Positions 54,174 through 62,972 of a stretch of 64,000 nucleotides of DNA are shown in pieces. The stretch's first letter is position 1. Each line of letters begins with the position of its first letter. Source of the DNA: JBBQFI01 sp038321775 (GTDB taxonomy: Bacteria > Verrucomicrobiota > Verrucomicrobiia > Chthoniobacterales > UBA10450); NCBI GenBank assembly GCA_038321775.1, contig JBBQFI010000015.1, positions 1 to 64,000 on the forward strand. Direction: 5' to 3'. A model generated the notes under the pieces. The model was not told the DNA's origin. It made no database searches and was given only the letters and a program-made list of their open reading frames with translations. The position numbers and the translations under genes were made by a program.

Positions 54174-55178
54174 TCACGCTTCCTTCGCCAAACCTTCCAT
54201 CGTCTTCCATTCCGCAGGAGTGAGTTGGAGTTTGGCGGAAGCCATGTTTTCCTCAAGATGCGCAAGGGACGATGTGCCAGGAATCGGCAGCATTACCTGC
54301 GAGCGTTGGAGTAACCATGCCAGCGCTACTTGCGGGACACTGGCCCCGTGACGTTTTGCTTCGGCGGCCAGCGTGTCCAATTTTCTCAGCGAGCCTCTGC
54401 CACCACCAATCGGCGCCCACGGGATGAATCCGAGGTTTTCTTTCTCGCAATACGCGAGCACGTCGTCCGCCGCGCGATAGCCAATATTATATTCGTTTTG
54501 CACGCTCACGATCGGAAGAACTTTTCGTGCGCGCTCAATTTCTTTCACCGTCACTTCCGATAATCCAACGTGCCGAATCTTTCCGGTATCCTGCATTTTC
54601 TTCAGCGCGCCTAACGACTCTTCCACCGGCACTTTCGCGTCGATGCGATGCAGTTGATACAGATCGATCCGGTCCAACTTTAGTCGCTTCAAACTTTTCT
54701 CGACGCATTGCGTCAGATATTCGGGCCGGCCGTCCGGCACCCATTGGTTAGGGCCTGGCCGGGTATTGCCTCCTTTGGTCGCGATGACCAGCCCGGCCGG
54801 GTAAGGGTGAAGCGCTTCCGCGATGAGCAGCTCACTTACCTCTGGGCCATAGGCATCGGCCGTATCGATAAAATTCACACCGAGCTCGAGCGCGCGTCGC
54901 AAAACTTTCTTCGCATTCTCGCGATCGGCCGGCCAACCCCATATGCCCTCGCCCGTCAGGCGCATCGCACCAAAACCAAGTCGATGAACCGGAAGATCGC
55001 CGGCAATGGCGAACGAAGACTTTGCAGCCGGACCCGTCGTCGCGGCCGCAAGCTTCTGCATCCTAACGAGTGATCCTCCTGCCAGAAGAGCAGCTCCGCC
55101 AGCGAGAGTCGTTCCTAGAAATTTACGGCGCGTCACGCCATCGTATTTCGCGAGTCGTTTCGAAGATTCCTCAGCCAT
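54174..55178 (-). CDS. Tat-exported aldo/keto reductase
   Basis: 334 aa from ATG 55178. A twin-arginine signal (TRRKFLGTTLAGGAALLAGG, about 16-35) precedes an AKR barrel: LGFGAMRL, FIDTADAYGPEVSE (catalytic Asp/Tyr), VIATKGG (Lys), DLYQLHRID (His), VQNEYNIG, PIPGTSS. It reduces or oxidises a carbonyl/alcohol with NADPH; export of an AKR with its cofactor by Tat is consistent. The frame is open far upstream to 55556 through unrelated sequence. Two TCGTTAGG octamers lie inside. Confidence 0.87.
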   Translation of the reverse strand: MAEESSKRLAKYDGVTRRKFLGTTLAGGAALLAGGSLVRMQKLAAATTGPAAKSSFAIAGDLPVHRLGFGAMRLTGEGIWGWPADRENAKKVLRRALELGVNFIDTADAYGPEVSELLIAEALHPYPAGLVIATKGGNTRPGPNQWVPDGRPEYLTQCVEKSLKRLKLDRIDLYQLHRIDAKVPVEESLGALKKMQDTGKIRHVGLSEVTVKEIERARKVLPIVSVQNEYNIGYRAADDVLAYCEKENLGFIPWAPIGGGRGSLRKLDTLAAEAKRHGASVPQVALAWLLQRSQVMLPIPGTSSLAHLEENMASAKLQLTPAEWKTMEGLAKEA

Positions 55179-55361
55179 CAAGCAAACTACTTTCTTGGAA
55201 ATTACTGTCAACGCGACGGGCGTGTTTTCGAATTCTGAACCACGAACTCCGGGTCGTCGTTGGTCTAACGATTCGGGTCTCCTCAAAAGCCAATCTGGAT
55301 TTATTTGATTCCAAATCGCTGAACTTGCGCATGTCAATGAAGATAAAGCGAACTCGTCGTG

Positions 55362-55460
55362 ATGCACAACATGTCTGCCATTCGACTTCGAACGATCGTA
55401 GCGACCATTGCAACTATCCTCGCTTCGATCTTTGCGAGCGGAAACGGCGATGTTGCATAG
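55362..55460 (+). CDS. Possible 32-aa leader peptide upstream of the PEP-CTERM gene
   Basis: ATG 55362 opens a 32-codon frame with a hydrophobic, signal-like centre (RTIVATIATILASIFASG). Its TAG overlaps the proposed GTG start of the PEP-CTERM gene (TAGTG, 55458-55462), an arrangement seen in translational coupling. No ribosome site is obvious. It may instead be chance. Confidence 0.25.
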   Translation: MHNMSAIRLRTIVATIATILASIFASGNGDVA

Positions 55461-56338
55461 TGACAGCGAGCTCTTGTTTTCCGCACCTCTCGATAATTTT
55501 TTTCCTTGTCTGCTCTGCCGCGATCGTCTTCGCACTCGCGACTTCACTGGCCTCACTTCGGGCTCAAACCGTCGAAGCCGATTACAATTTCATCGGGAAC
55601 ACTTTGAACTCCTCCGTCGGCTCGATCGGGCCGCTGATGCCGATCGGCGCCAATAACGGATTCAGCACCGACACCGTCCGCGGCGTTCCCAACACTCCGA
55701 TTTACCGCATCGCCGCCAGCGGCTCGACTCCGAATTTTTCTCAAGGCGGTGCGCAAGTGCAGACCAATCCCTTCGTCAGTTCTTCAAACTACTCGGTCGT
55801 GCTGCTCGCAAATTTTCAGCTTTCCGCGGCTGACGCGGCGGCAACCAAGATTTTCGATTTCAAAGATCTCAGCTCTGATGCTGGCCTCTACATCAATTCC
55901 GCGACCGGCGTCCTTAGCTTCATCGATGGATCCGCTAACATTCTGGGTATCGGCGGCGCCGGCGTTTCCCTGCTCGATTACCCACAGGTCGTCCTGACTC
56001 GCGATGGCATGACCGGTCTGGTGAGCATTTATCAAAACGGCACGCTCGCGTTTTCCTTCATGGATAGCACTGGTCTCGCCATTCTGGGCGATTCGATGAT
56101 TAGCTCGAACGCTTTCCTTACCGTCTTCAAAGATGACGCCACCGGAACCGGCGGCGCTCTCACTAACGAATCGACCCAGGGCAATATTGCTCGCCTTCGT
56201 TTGTATAATGGCGTCTTAACCGCGGATCAGGTTGCCGCCCTCGACACCGTCGCTGTGCCCGAGCCCGCGACGTGGGCGTTGCTCGGTCTCGGCGTTTTCG
56301 CCGCGTTCGCCTTGCGCCGGAAAACGGTCACCCGCTAA
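55460..56338 (+). CDS. PEP-CTERM sorting domain protein, LamG-like
   Basis: About 292 aa from GTG 55460, which places a signal peptide at the N-terminus (LSIIFFLVCSAAIVFALATSLASLRAQ). The body is a LamG/concanavalin-like beta-sandwich (SVVLLANFQLS, GLYINSATGVLSFIDG, GLVSIYQNGTLAFSF, LRLYNGVLTADQVAAL). The C-terminus is a complete PEP-CTERM signal: VPEPATW, a hydrophobic helix, and LRRK. It is exported and processed by an exosortase encoded elsewhere. ATGs at 55331/55337 give a longer, non-signal N-terminus. Confidence 0.85.
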   Translation: MTASSCFPHLSIIFFLVCSAAIVFALATSLASLRAQTVEADYNFIGNTLNSSVGSIGPLMPIGANNGFSTDTVRGVPNTPIYRIAASGSTPNFSQGGAQVQTNPFVSSSNYSVVLLANFQLSAADAAATKIFDFKDLSSDAGLYINSATGVLSFIDGSANILGIGGAGVSLLDYPQVVLTRDGMTGLVSIYQNGTLAFSFMDSTGLAILGDSMISSNAFLTVFKDDATGTGGALTNESTQGNIARLRLYNGVLTADQVAALDTVAVPEPATWALLGLGVFAAFALRRKTVTR

Positions 56339-56409
56339 GTCGCAACGAGAAGCAGACGTGACCCGTTGCGCTTCAATCCAGCAGAAGACTGGCGCACCTC
56401 CTGTTCAAA

Positions 56410-56447
56410 AAAGGCGGCATCGCCTAACCCGGTTGTTAGGCGCCTTT
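56410..56447 (+). terminator. Nested hairpin terminator made of inverted GTTAGGCG repeats
   Basis: Inner stem CGCCTAAC (56421-56428) / GTTAGGCG (56435-56442) with loop CCGGTT; outer stem AAAGGCG (56410-56416) / CGCCTTT (56441-56447), partly competing, with A-rich and T-rich flanks. It lies 72 bases past the PEP-CTERM stop and can serve both converging genes. The stem is built from the window's over-represented GTTAGG motif. Confidence 0.65.
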
Positions 56448-56534
56448 CTGTAGAGTTGACCCGCCCGCTGGCTCACTCTGAATGGCGGTTGGTTTTTGGC
56501 TTCGGTGCAGCCTAACGACAAAGAAGCGATCCGG

Positions 56535-56966
56535 CTATCGCCATTCCGGAAATGGCGACCAACCATGCCAGATCACGATGGGTCGCGGATTTGCCGGGTC
56601 GCTCGGATCTGTTTCGAAAACGAAAGCACCCTGTTTGCGTAGCTCGTTGTTTTTGGCGTTGTTAACAAAGCCGCGGTAAGCCCATTCGTTGCCGGCAAAG
56701 AGGCGCCCCTGATTTTTGTCGGGGTAAAGGTAGTAGGTTTGGCTTCCCTGTTTCACTCTTGTGAATCGATTGTCGGGCAAGGCGCGAAGCTGCTGGCGTT
56801 GCGCAGGTGTCACAGCAGGTCTGGACTTGAATCCAGCGGCGAGCAGCGCCCCATCCATGTTGGTATCGGCGACATTGCTCGTCTGAGTGACGCACGCACC
56901 CAACCATAGGACGGTGGCGACAACTGCGAACACGCTGATTAAGTTTTTCAATTGTTGGTGTTTCAT
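56535..56966 (-). CDS. Predicted lipoprotein
   Basis: 143 aa from ATG 56966, with GGAG seven bases before it. The signal (LKNLISVFAVVATVLWLGAC) has a lipobox LGAC with Cys25. The mature part has LLAAGFKSRPAVTPAQRQQLRALPDNRFTRV and YYLYPDKNQGRLFAGNEWAYRGF, a pattern of small outer-membrane lipoproteins of unknown function also found in proteobacteria. Stands alone. Confidence 0.8.
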   Translation of the reverse strand: MKHQQLKNLISVFAVVATVLWLGACVTQTSNVADTNMDGALLAAGFKSRPAVTPAQRQQLRALPDNRFTRVKQGSQTYYLYPDKNQGRLFAGNEWAYRGFVNNAKNNELRKQGAFVFETDPSDPANPRPIVIWHGWSPFPEWR

Positions 56967-56999
56967 TTTTTTGCTCCGGTTGTCCTGTCTTTCGTCCAC

Positions 57000-57245
57000 A
57001 CTCCCGCAGTGGATGCTTGCCCGAAAAGTAAGACCATGGAGATCACTCTTCTGTTCATAATGGAAAGCGAATCGAACTCGTCTCTAAAAGTTAATCGCGA
57101 AGCGGGCAGCATCGAGGGCTAATAAAATCGTGTTCGAACGCAGGCGTTCGTTCTTTCGCCTTTCGATCACGCAAAATTCAGCCTGGCCCGCGGCGCAGCC
57201 GAAACAAATAATGTTCCCAGATATCCGCTCGTAGCGAAACGATTC
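57000..57245. other. Intergenic region
   Basis: No gene seen between the lipoprotein start and the truncated tail-fibre-like gene. Confidence 0.35.
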
Positions 57246-57569
57246 GTGCAAAAAGACCACGAAATGCCCTGGCTTTGGCCTAAAATTAGCTTCTTCGTCT
57301 CAATAATTTCCGTGACGAACTGCAACGGCGCGCAAAACGGCGCGGTGCGAAATTCCGCTCTCTATAATAACACGACAGGCAACTACAACGCCGCTACCGG
57401 GACGCTGGCTCTCGCCAGCAACACTACCGGTGGACTTAACACGGCGAATGGAGAGCAGGCGCTTTATAGTAACACCACTGGGAGCTACAACGCGGCGTTA
57501 GGTGTGAAGGCCCTCTATCATAACACCGTTGGGACCTACAATATGGGAAACGGTCCGCGCTTTTCCTGA
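57246..57569 (+). pseudogene. Truncated tail-fibre-like repeat protein
   Basis: 107 codons with a poor signal sequence and three to four 24-residue repeats of the NTTGxYNxAxGxxALxSN type, the same unit as in the full-length gene at 57819. The frame stops at 57569, but a shifted phase continues the repeat (LNTTGNAWQIGVAGCSQ) to about 57620. No S74 chaperone domain follows. A decayed paralogue. Confidence 0.7.
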
Positions 57570-57818
57570 ATACCACCGGCAACGCTTGGCAAATCGGCGT
57601 CGCAGGTTGCAGCCAATGAAGAGTAGCTCTTCCTCGAAGTAAAAGTACTATTGTAGCGCGCAGCACCGCCACGATTGATCTTGACAGTCTCTCGATCTGG
57701 CTCGGACAATCGTCATTCTAAGAAAACTTTGCTCGGTTTAGGCGTTAGATTCCCGGTGACGTCTAACCCGTTGCAGATAGCAGAATAACAACGTCGGGAG
57801 AAAAAAAGAACGCTTGCC

Positions 57819-59261
57819 ATGAATAACCATCCTCATATCACCACACACCCGCCTTCACTTCACCTTCTGGGCCAGCTCGGCTCGCGTCTTCCGTTGCTTA
57901 CAGCAATGATTCTAGGCTATTGCGCGCTATCTCTCGTTGCCCGCGCGGGCGTGCCGGCGGCAAACACGATGTTTGGTACCGGCGCACTCGCCAGCGACAC
58001 TAGCGGCGACTTCAATACTGCCATCGGCTTTAATGCTTTGAATAGTAACACCAGCGGTTTCGCAAATGCAGCCCTGGGTGCAAATTCGCTCTCTAGCAAC
58101 GTCGTCGGCTCTAGCAATACTGCCATCGGCGAGCGAGCGCTCTTTTCCAATACCGCTGGCGATAATAACACGGCGAGCGGTGGGGATGCACTCTTTTCCA
58201 ATACCACCGGCGATAACAATACTGCCGTGGGCAGGGCAGCGCTCGTTTCCAATACCACCGGCAATAACAATACTGCTACCGGTGCCAGCGCGCTCAACCG
58301 CAACACGACCGGGAGCAGCAACCTGGCCACCGGCGCCAATGCTCTCTCTAGTAACACTACTGGCGCCTATAATACCGCCGACGGTTACAAAGCGCTCTAT
58401 AGCAACTCTTCGGGTATTTTCAACACAGCAATCGGTGGCAACGCTCTCATTCACAATACCACAAGCAGCTACAATACGGCGATCGGGCTCGACGCGCTTT
58501 ATTTTAACACAACGGGAACTGCGAATACGGCGGAAGGTTTCCAGGCGCTATTCCGCAATAGTACAGGTACAAGTAACATTGCCCTGGGTTTTGGTGCCGG
58601 CACGAACCTGACCACAGGCAGTAGTAACATCGATATTGGCAATGGCGGTGTAGCTGCGGAGGCGAGAACCACCCGCATCGGTGCCGCGCAAACCAGAGCC
58701 TTTGTCGCCGGAGTAAGAAATGCTGTGGTCGCGGGTGGTGTCGAAGTGTTTGTCAGCGCCAGCGGGCAATTAGGCACCAACCCTTCTTCCAAGCGCTTCA
58801 AGGAAGACATCGCAGCAATGGACAAACAGAGTGAAGCGATTCTTGCGCTCAAGCCAGTTACTTTCCGTTACAAACAAGAGCTGGATCCTAAAAAGGTAGC
58901 TCAGTTTGGTTTGATCGCGGAGGAAGTAGCCAGGGTGAACCCAGACCTCGTGGCGCGCGATGACAAAGGCGAGATTTATTCGGTTCGTTACGAAGCGGTC
59001 AATGCGATGTTGCTCAACGAATTTCTGAAAGAACATAACCGGGTCGAAGAACTTGAAACCACAGTCGCGCGTCAGGAAAAAGATTTCCATGCTGCTACTG
59101 CGCAACAACAGCAGGATTTTCAATCTGCCATTGCGCAACAGCAGAAAGAAATCGGCGCTCTCACGAAAATGTTGAAGGAACAGGCTGCGCAAATCCAGAA
59201 AGTCGGCGCGCAGGTGTCGCTGCAAAAACCCGGCGCGCAGACGGTCGCCGACAGTCGATAA
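57819..59261 (+). CDS. Tail-fibre-like surface protein with S74 chaperone domain
   Basis: 480 aa. A signal-like segment (about 28-43) is followed by about ten 24-residue repeats (NTAxGxxALxSNTTGxx; DNA period 72) over residues 50-290, expected to form a trimeric beta-structure. Residues about 320-400 are a Peptidase_S74 intramolecular chaperone (SSKRFKEDIAAMDKQSEAILALKPVTFRYK, IAEEVARVNPDLV), and the rest is a Gln-rich coiled coil. S74 domains trim themselves after trimerisation. Probably a cell-surface fibre; similar proteins are abundant in Verrucomicrobiota outside phages. Confidence 0.85.
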   Translation: MNNHPHITTHPPSLHLLGQLGSRLPLLTAMILGYCALSLVARAGVPAANTMFGTGALASDTSGDFNTAIGFNALNSNTSGFANAALGANSLSSNVVGSSNTAIGERALFSNTAGDNNTASGGDALFSNTTGDNNTAVGRAALVSNTTGNNNTATGASALNRNTTGSSNLATGANALSSNTTGAYNTADGYKALYSNSSGIFNTAIGGNALIHNTTSSYNTAIGLDALYFNTTGTANTAEGFQALFRNSTGTSNIALGFGAGTNLTTGSSNIDIGNGGVAAEARTTRIGAAQTRAFVAGVRNAVVAGGVEVFVSASGQLGTNPSSKRFKEDIAAMDKQSEAILALKPVTFRYKQELDPKKVAQFGLIAEEVARVNPDLVARDDKGEIYSVRYEAVNAMLLNEFLKEHNRVEELETTVARQEKDFHAATAQQQQDFQSAIAQQQKEIGALTKMLKEQAAQIQKVGAQVSLQKPGAQTVADSR

Positions 59262-59374
59262 GAGTCCTCTACATTCCGAATTATCAGAGGCGGGACGCGT
59301 CGCTATTCTGCCGGGCGCGCGACCCCGCGGAAGTTCGCGTGATCTCATCTTCACATGAAAATCGCGCAATCGAA

Positions 59375-59410
59375 CTCTTTGCTTGTCACATGTCACATGT
59401 CACTTGTCAC
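59375..59410. repeat. Heptamer repeat TTGTCAC/ATGTCAC
   Basis: Four tandem heptamers at 59383-59410 (TTGTCAC, ATGTCAC twice, TTGTCAC), preceded by CTCTTTGC. The 15-mer CTCTTTGCTTGTCAC at 59375-59389 also occurs inverted at 8738-8752. It ends ten bases before the GNAT gene. Confidence 0.65.
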
Positions 59411-59419
59411 TCTTAAGTA

Positions 59420-59926
59420 ATGAGGGTCATTTTCGAGACTGAGCGACTACTCCTGCGGGAGTTTGTCGAAGATGACGCAGAAGCGTTCTTCCAACTGAAC
59501 AGCGATCCGGAGGTATTACGGTTCGTCCCCGATAAGAAATTGGAGAGTGTCGATCAAGCCCGACAGCTATTGCTCGAACATCCGATCGCTGATTATCAGA
59601 AGCACGGATTCGGCCGCGGCGCCTGCATCCTCAAAAGCACCGGCGAAAAGATCGGCTTTGCCGGTTTAAAATATCTGGACGAACTCAGCGAAGTCGACGT
59701 CGCCTACCGTCTGCTGCCGGCTTATTGGGGAAAGGGTCTGGCAACTGAAGCCGCGCTCGCATCAATCCGTCTCGGATTTACGGAGCTAGGACTCAAACGA
59801 ATCATTGGCCTCGCCATGCCGGAGAACATCGCCTCGGCTCGAGTTCTGGAAAAAGCCGGCGTGCGCTATACCGAAACCGTAACATTCTGGGAACACGAAT
59901 TCTCGAAATACGTTATAGAAGTCTGA
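59420..59926 (+). CDS. GNAT family N-acetyltransferase (RimJ/RimL-like)
   Basis: 168 aa. FETERLLLREFVEDDAEAFFQLN, VAYRLLPAYWGKGLATEAA (acetyl-CoA pyrophosphate loop) and GLKRIIGLAMPENIASARVLEKAG are the motifs of Acetyltransf_3. It acetylates an amine on a protein N-terminus or small molecule; substrate unknown. ATG 59420 directly follows the heptamer repeat. Confidence 0.88.
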   Translation: MRVIFETERLLLREFVEDDAEAFFQLNSDPEVLRFVPDKKLESVDQARQLLLEHPIADYQKHGFGRGACILKSTGEKIGFAGLKYLDELSEVDVAYRLLPAYWGKGLATEAALASIRLGFTELGLKRIIGLAMPENIASARVLEKAGVRYTETVTFWEHEFSKYVIEV

Positions 59927-60009
59927 GATACACGCGACGACGTTTCCAAGGGTACGCGAAGGTCAGTTCTCAATGGTCGGTAGTCTCCTGTGGAAGACTG
60001 TCTGTTTTA

Positions 60010-60039
60010 TTGACTTTCTTGATGCAACTAACTTATAAA
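60010..60039 (+). promoter_or_regulatory. Sigma-70-type promoter for the sterol desaturase-like gene
   Basis: TTGACT at 60010-60015, 18-base spacer, TATAAA at 60034-60039. The gene starts at 60089, giving a leader of about 43 bases. Confidence 0.5.
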
Positions 60040-60088
60040 AGAACAGTCCTGCCTAACAATCCATTGAGCAGGAGACCAGAATTCAAAC

Positions 60089-61273
60089 ATGATCCTCCGG
60101 GCGATTTGTGACAGTTTATTCCAACCCCGGAAACTGTCGCCGTGGTGGATCCGGTTCACAGACAATTATCCCGTTATCCCGAACCTTATTGCCGTAGCCG
60201 GCCTTGTCTGGATCACTTTCGCGTTCGCGTATTTTACCGGAATAACCTCGAATCAAGACCGTAGGTTGCCGGCGGCCCAAACTGTGCAGTCGGTGTCGGA
60301 CCCCGGCGTGCAGCTCAATCCGGTTTCTCGTTTAAAGGCAACCTATCGAAAATGGTTTCCTCAAGAGATCAGGAACATTGTGGGTGAGCTTTACCACAAC
60401 CCAGCTTTGTACCTCCTTGTGCCTTTTCTGCTGCTGCTGGAGCTTCTTTTTCCATGCAATCCTTCACAGCCCCTAATCGGCAAAGGATTTCTGCAGGACG
60501 CCGTTTGGTTTGTCGCACTCGCTCCCGTCAGAATCCTGCTGCTCTACCCGATTGGAGGGTTGCTCCAACGGCCCTTCGATGCTCATCCTGAATTTTTCAA
60601 CATCGGTGCAATTTCGGCATGGCCAATATGGACGCGGCTGATCGCCGCTCTTCTCTTAGGCGAGTTTATTCTTTGGTTTAACCATTTCCTCCGTCACAAG
60701 ATCCGCATCCTCTGGCTCTTTCACGCGGTTCACCATTCCCAGAAGGAACTCAACGTCTTCACCGACGACAGGGACCACCTGATCGATGCAATCCTCGAAT
60801 CGCTCTTCACCTTCCTTCCCTTCTTCCTTTTCCAGTTACCCAATATTTATGCTGTCACGGTTATCGGCTTGTATCTCCCCCTCCACAACCGCTTCATCCA
60901 TTCAAACATAAAAATGAACCTGGGCTGGCTCGGCTGGTTCATCACTTCGCCGCAATTCCATCGGGTACACCACTCCGCAGAACCGGAACATCTCGATAAG
61001 AATTTTGGCGTGCACCTCAGCATGTTCGATTACCTCTTTGGCACAGCATGTCGAGCCACTAATGTCTATCCTCAAACAGGCATTGATGATTCGCGATTTC
61101 CCACCGAAGACAATCTTCAATGGTGGCAGCTACCGGGCAATTGGCTCAAACAAACGGTATACCCGTTTGTGCAGGTGTTTGAGGAACAACAAGTATTGCA
61201 TCGCGTGCGCGTTCTCATTGGAGGCGCGCGACACGCCCGTCGCGCATTACCTCAGCGCCAAATACCTGACTGA
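60089..61273 (+). CDS. Sterol desaturase / fatty acid hydroxylase family protein
   Basis: A 394-aa membrane di-iron protein with an N-terminal extension of about 120 residues bearing one helix, then several helices. His motifs: NHFLRH, HAVHHSQ, HNRFIHSN and FHRVHHS. Larger than the 289-aa paralogue at 38487 and only distantly similar. Substrate unknown, probably a membrane lipid or hopanoid/sterol-like compound. Confidence 0.86.
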   Translation: MILRAICDSLFQPRKLSPWWIRFTDNYPVIPNLIAVAGLVWITFAFAYFTGITSNQDRRLPAAQTVQSVSDPGVQLNPVSRLKATYRKWFPQEIRNIVGELYHNPALYLLVPFLLLLELLFPCNPSQPLIGKGFLQDAVWFVALAPVRILLLYPIGGLLQRPFDAHPEFFNIGAISAWPIWTRLIAALLLGEFILWFNHFLRHKIRILWLFHAVHHSQKELNVFTDDRDHLIDAILESLFTFLPFFLFQLPNIYAVTVIGLYLPLHNRFIHSNIKMNLGWLGWFITSPQFHRVHHSAEPEHLDKNFGVHLSMFDYLFGTACRATNVYPQTGIDDSRFPTEDNLQWWQLPGNWLKQTVYPFVQVFEEQQVLHRVRVLIGGARHARRALPQRQIPD

Positions 61274-61446
61274 CGCCAAACCGGATGATGATAGACCGAC
61301 CCGGGCTTTGCACTCGGCAAGTGCCTAACAAGTTGCCGCCGTCACGCAAGCTCGCCTTTCGTAAGAATTCAGCGAAGCTCTGAGGCAACGAATAGTTGAT
61401 CTTCAGGAGTAAAACTACGCGCGGGATGCACCACCTGCTCGTTAGT

Positions 61447-62457
61447 TTACGGCGAGCCGCCGGCACCCGCGATAGCAAGACGGATGCGGTAGAGCTCGCT
61501 CTGACCGGTGATGTAGAGAGTGCGCCGATCCGCGTCGCCCCAGGCGCAGTTGGAAGGCTCGATCCGGGTGCGGATGATGCCGAGAATCTTACCGCTCGGC
61601 GCCACGATCCATAACCCACCGGGTCCAGTGCAATAGAGGTTTCCCTCGCGGTCCACCTTCATCCCATCGGGCGCCTGGCCTAGCTCGCGGGTCAGATCGA
61701 GAAAGACCGTTCCGTGGGCGAGCGATCCGTCGGAGCCAACTTCGTAACGCATCCAGATCTTCCGATGCCAATCGGAGCTGGCGACGTAGAGGAATTTCTC
61801 ATCCGGTGAGAAGGCGAGACCGTTAGGCCGCTTCATCTCTTTGCTCATCAACTGGATCTCGCTTCCGACGACGCGAAAGATGCCGTTGAAGTCGAGCTCC
61901 TTCGCAGGGCTTTGGTCCTCATCGACGAGGCCGTGTGGCGGATCAGTAAAATAGAGCGAGCCATCCGACTTGTAGACCAGGTCGTTAGGGCTATTCAGAC
62001 GCTTGCCCTCATAACGATCCGCGAGAACCGTCAGGTGGCCATCCGGTTCCTGGCGAGTAACACGTCGGTTGCCGGGCTCGCAGATGGTCAGTCGACCTTC
62101 GGCGTCGAGCGCCATTCCATTCGAGCCCATGGAATACCCCGGCGGCTTGTCCGCGTCGGCATAACCGCTGCGCCTACGCACAACCGTGACGCCACTTCCC
62201 GGAGTCCACTTGCGGATGACGTTGTTCGGCAGATCGCCAAAGAGAAGGAAGCCCTCGCGCATCCAGACTGGCCCTTCCGTGTAACCGAAACCTCCGGCAA
62301 GCGTCTCCACGCGCGCGTCTCCGGACACAATGCGGTCCAGATCGGAACTTCGCTTCTCAATTCGATTAGACGAGCGAGAGCAAGCGGTCAGACCGACGAG
62401 GAGGAACATACATACCGCGCATGCCGCACGCCTCCAAGACTGAGACGCGCATGTCAC
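61447..62457 (-). CDS. SMP-30/gluconolactonase-like lipoprotein
   Basis: About 336 aa from GTG 62457, which puts a lipoprotein signal (RAACAVCMFLLVGLTAC, lipobox LTAC) at the N-terminus. An ATG at 62541 would add 28 charged residues before it. The six-bladed beta-propeller has TEGPVWMREGFLLFGD (Glu metal ligand), GNRRVTR, NSPNDLVYKSDGSLYFTDP (Asn/Asp) and PDGMKVDREGNLYCTG (Asp). It may be a lactonase acting on sugar lactones in the periplasm. Confidence 0.83.
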   Translation of the reverse strand: MTCASQSWRRAACAVCMFLLVGLTACSRSSNRIEKRSSDLDRIVSGDARVETLAGGFGYTEGPVWMREGFLLFGDLPNNVIRKWTPGSGVTVVRRRSGYADADKPPGYSMGSNGMALDAEGRLTICEPGNRRVTRQEPDGHLTVLADRYEGKRLNSPNDLVYKSDGSLYFTDPPHGLVDEDQSPAKELDFNGIFRVVGSEIQLMSKEMKRPNGLAFSPDEKFLYVASSDWHRKIWMRYEVGSDGSLAHGTVFLDLTRELGQAPDGMKVDREGNLYCTGPGGLWIVAPSGKILGIIRTRIEPSNCAWGDADRRTLYITGQSELYRIRLAIAGAGGSP

Positions 62458-62541
62458 TTGGAAGGACGCTCTCTCATTGTGCCTCTCGCAATGTCTTCCG
62501 ATGCGTTTCTCTCCTCGTCCGACATAGTCGCGCAATTTCAT

Positions 62542-62972
62542 AGTGGACTAGCTTGAGATTGCCAAGGCTTTTCGAGGTGTCGATCGTGCAAGCTCGAAGA
62601 GTTCGGATAGCTACAGCTCGCTGCGGGACACGCAAACTGTCGGTTATCGTAAGCCGGTTACGATGGATGAACGGTAATTGGCTCGGATATGAGACCTGAC
62701 TGGTTACTTGTCACGCCATAGCGCAGTGAAGGCGGATCCAGTCGAGTTTGGAGAGGCCGTTCGTTGGGTTCGCATTTGGTGGGAAGGGTGTAGGGCGATC
62801 TGGATTGGAAGGCGGTGTCGGCGACGGGAGGGATTCGTGTCGCCGCGGCGACCGAATTGGCGGACGGGACTTGCACTTTTACGCACGCGCTGCCGCGTCA
62901 TACTCCGAGACGGTCAACGGAAGCGCGAGAGTTGGTTGTCGCACAAATACGACATTCTGCGTCTACCTTGAT
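62542..62972. other. Intergenic region without a gene
   Basis: About 430 bases; short open frames overlap on both strands but none has a conserved start or recognisable motif. One TTGTCAC heptamer at about 62707. Confidence 0.4.

Noticed and set aside
57819..59261. Prophage tail fibre
   Set aside because: No capsid, terminase, portal or integrase gene is near, and the protein has a signal-like N-terminus, so a cellular surface fibre is more likely.
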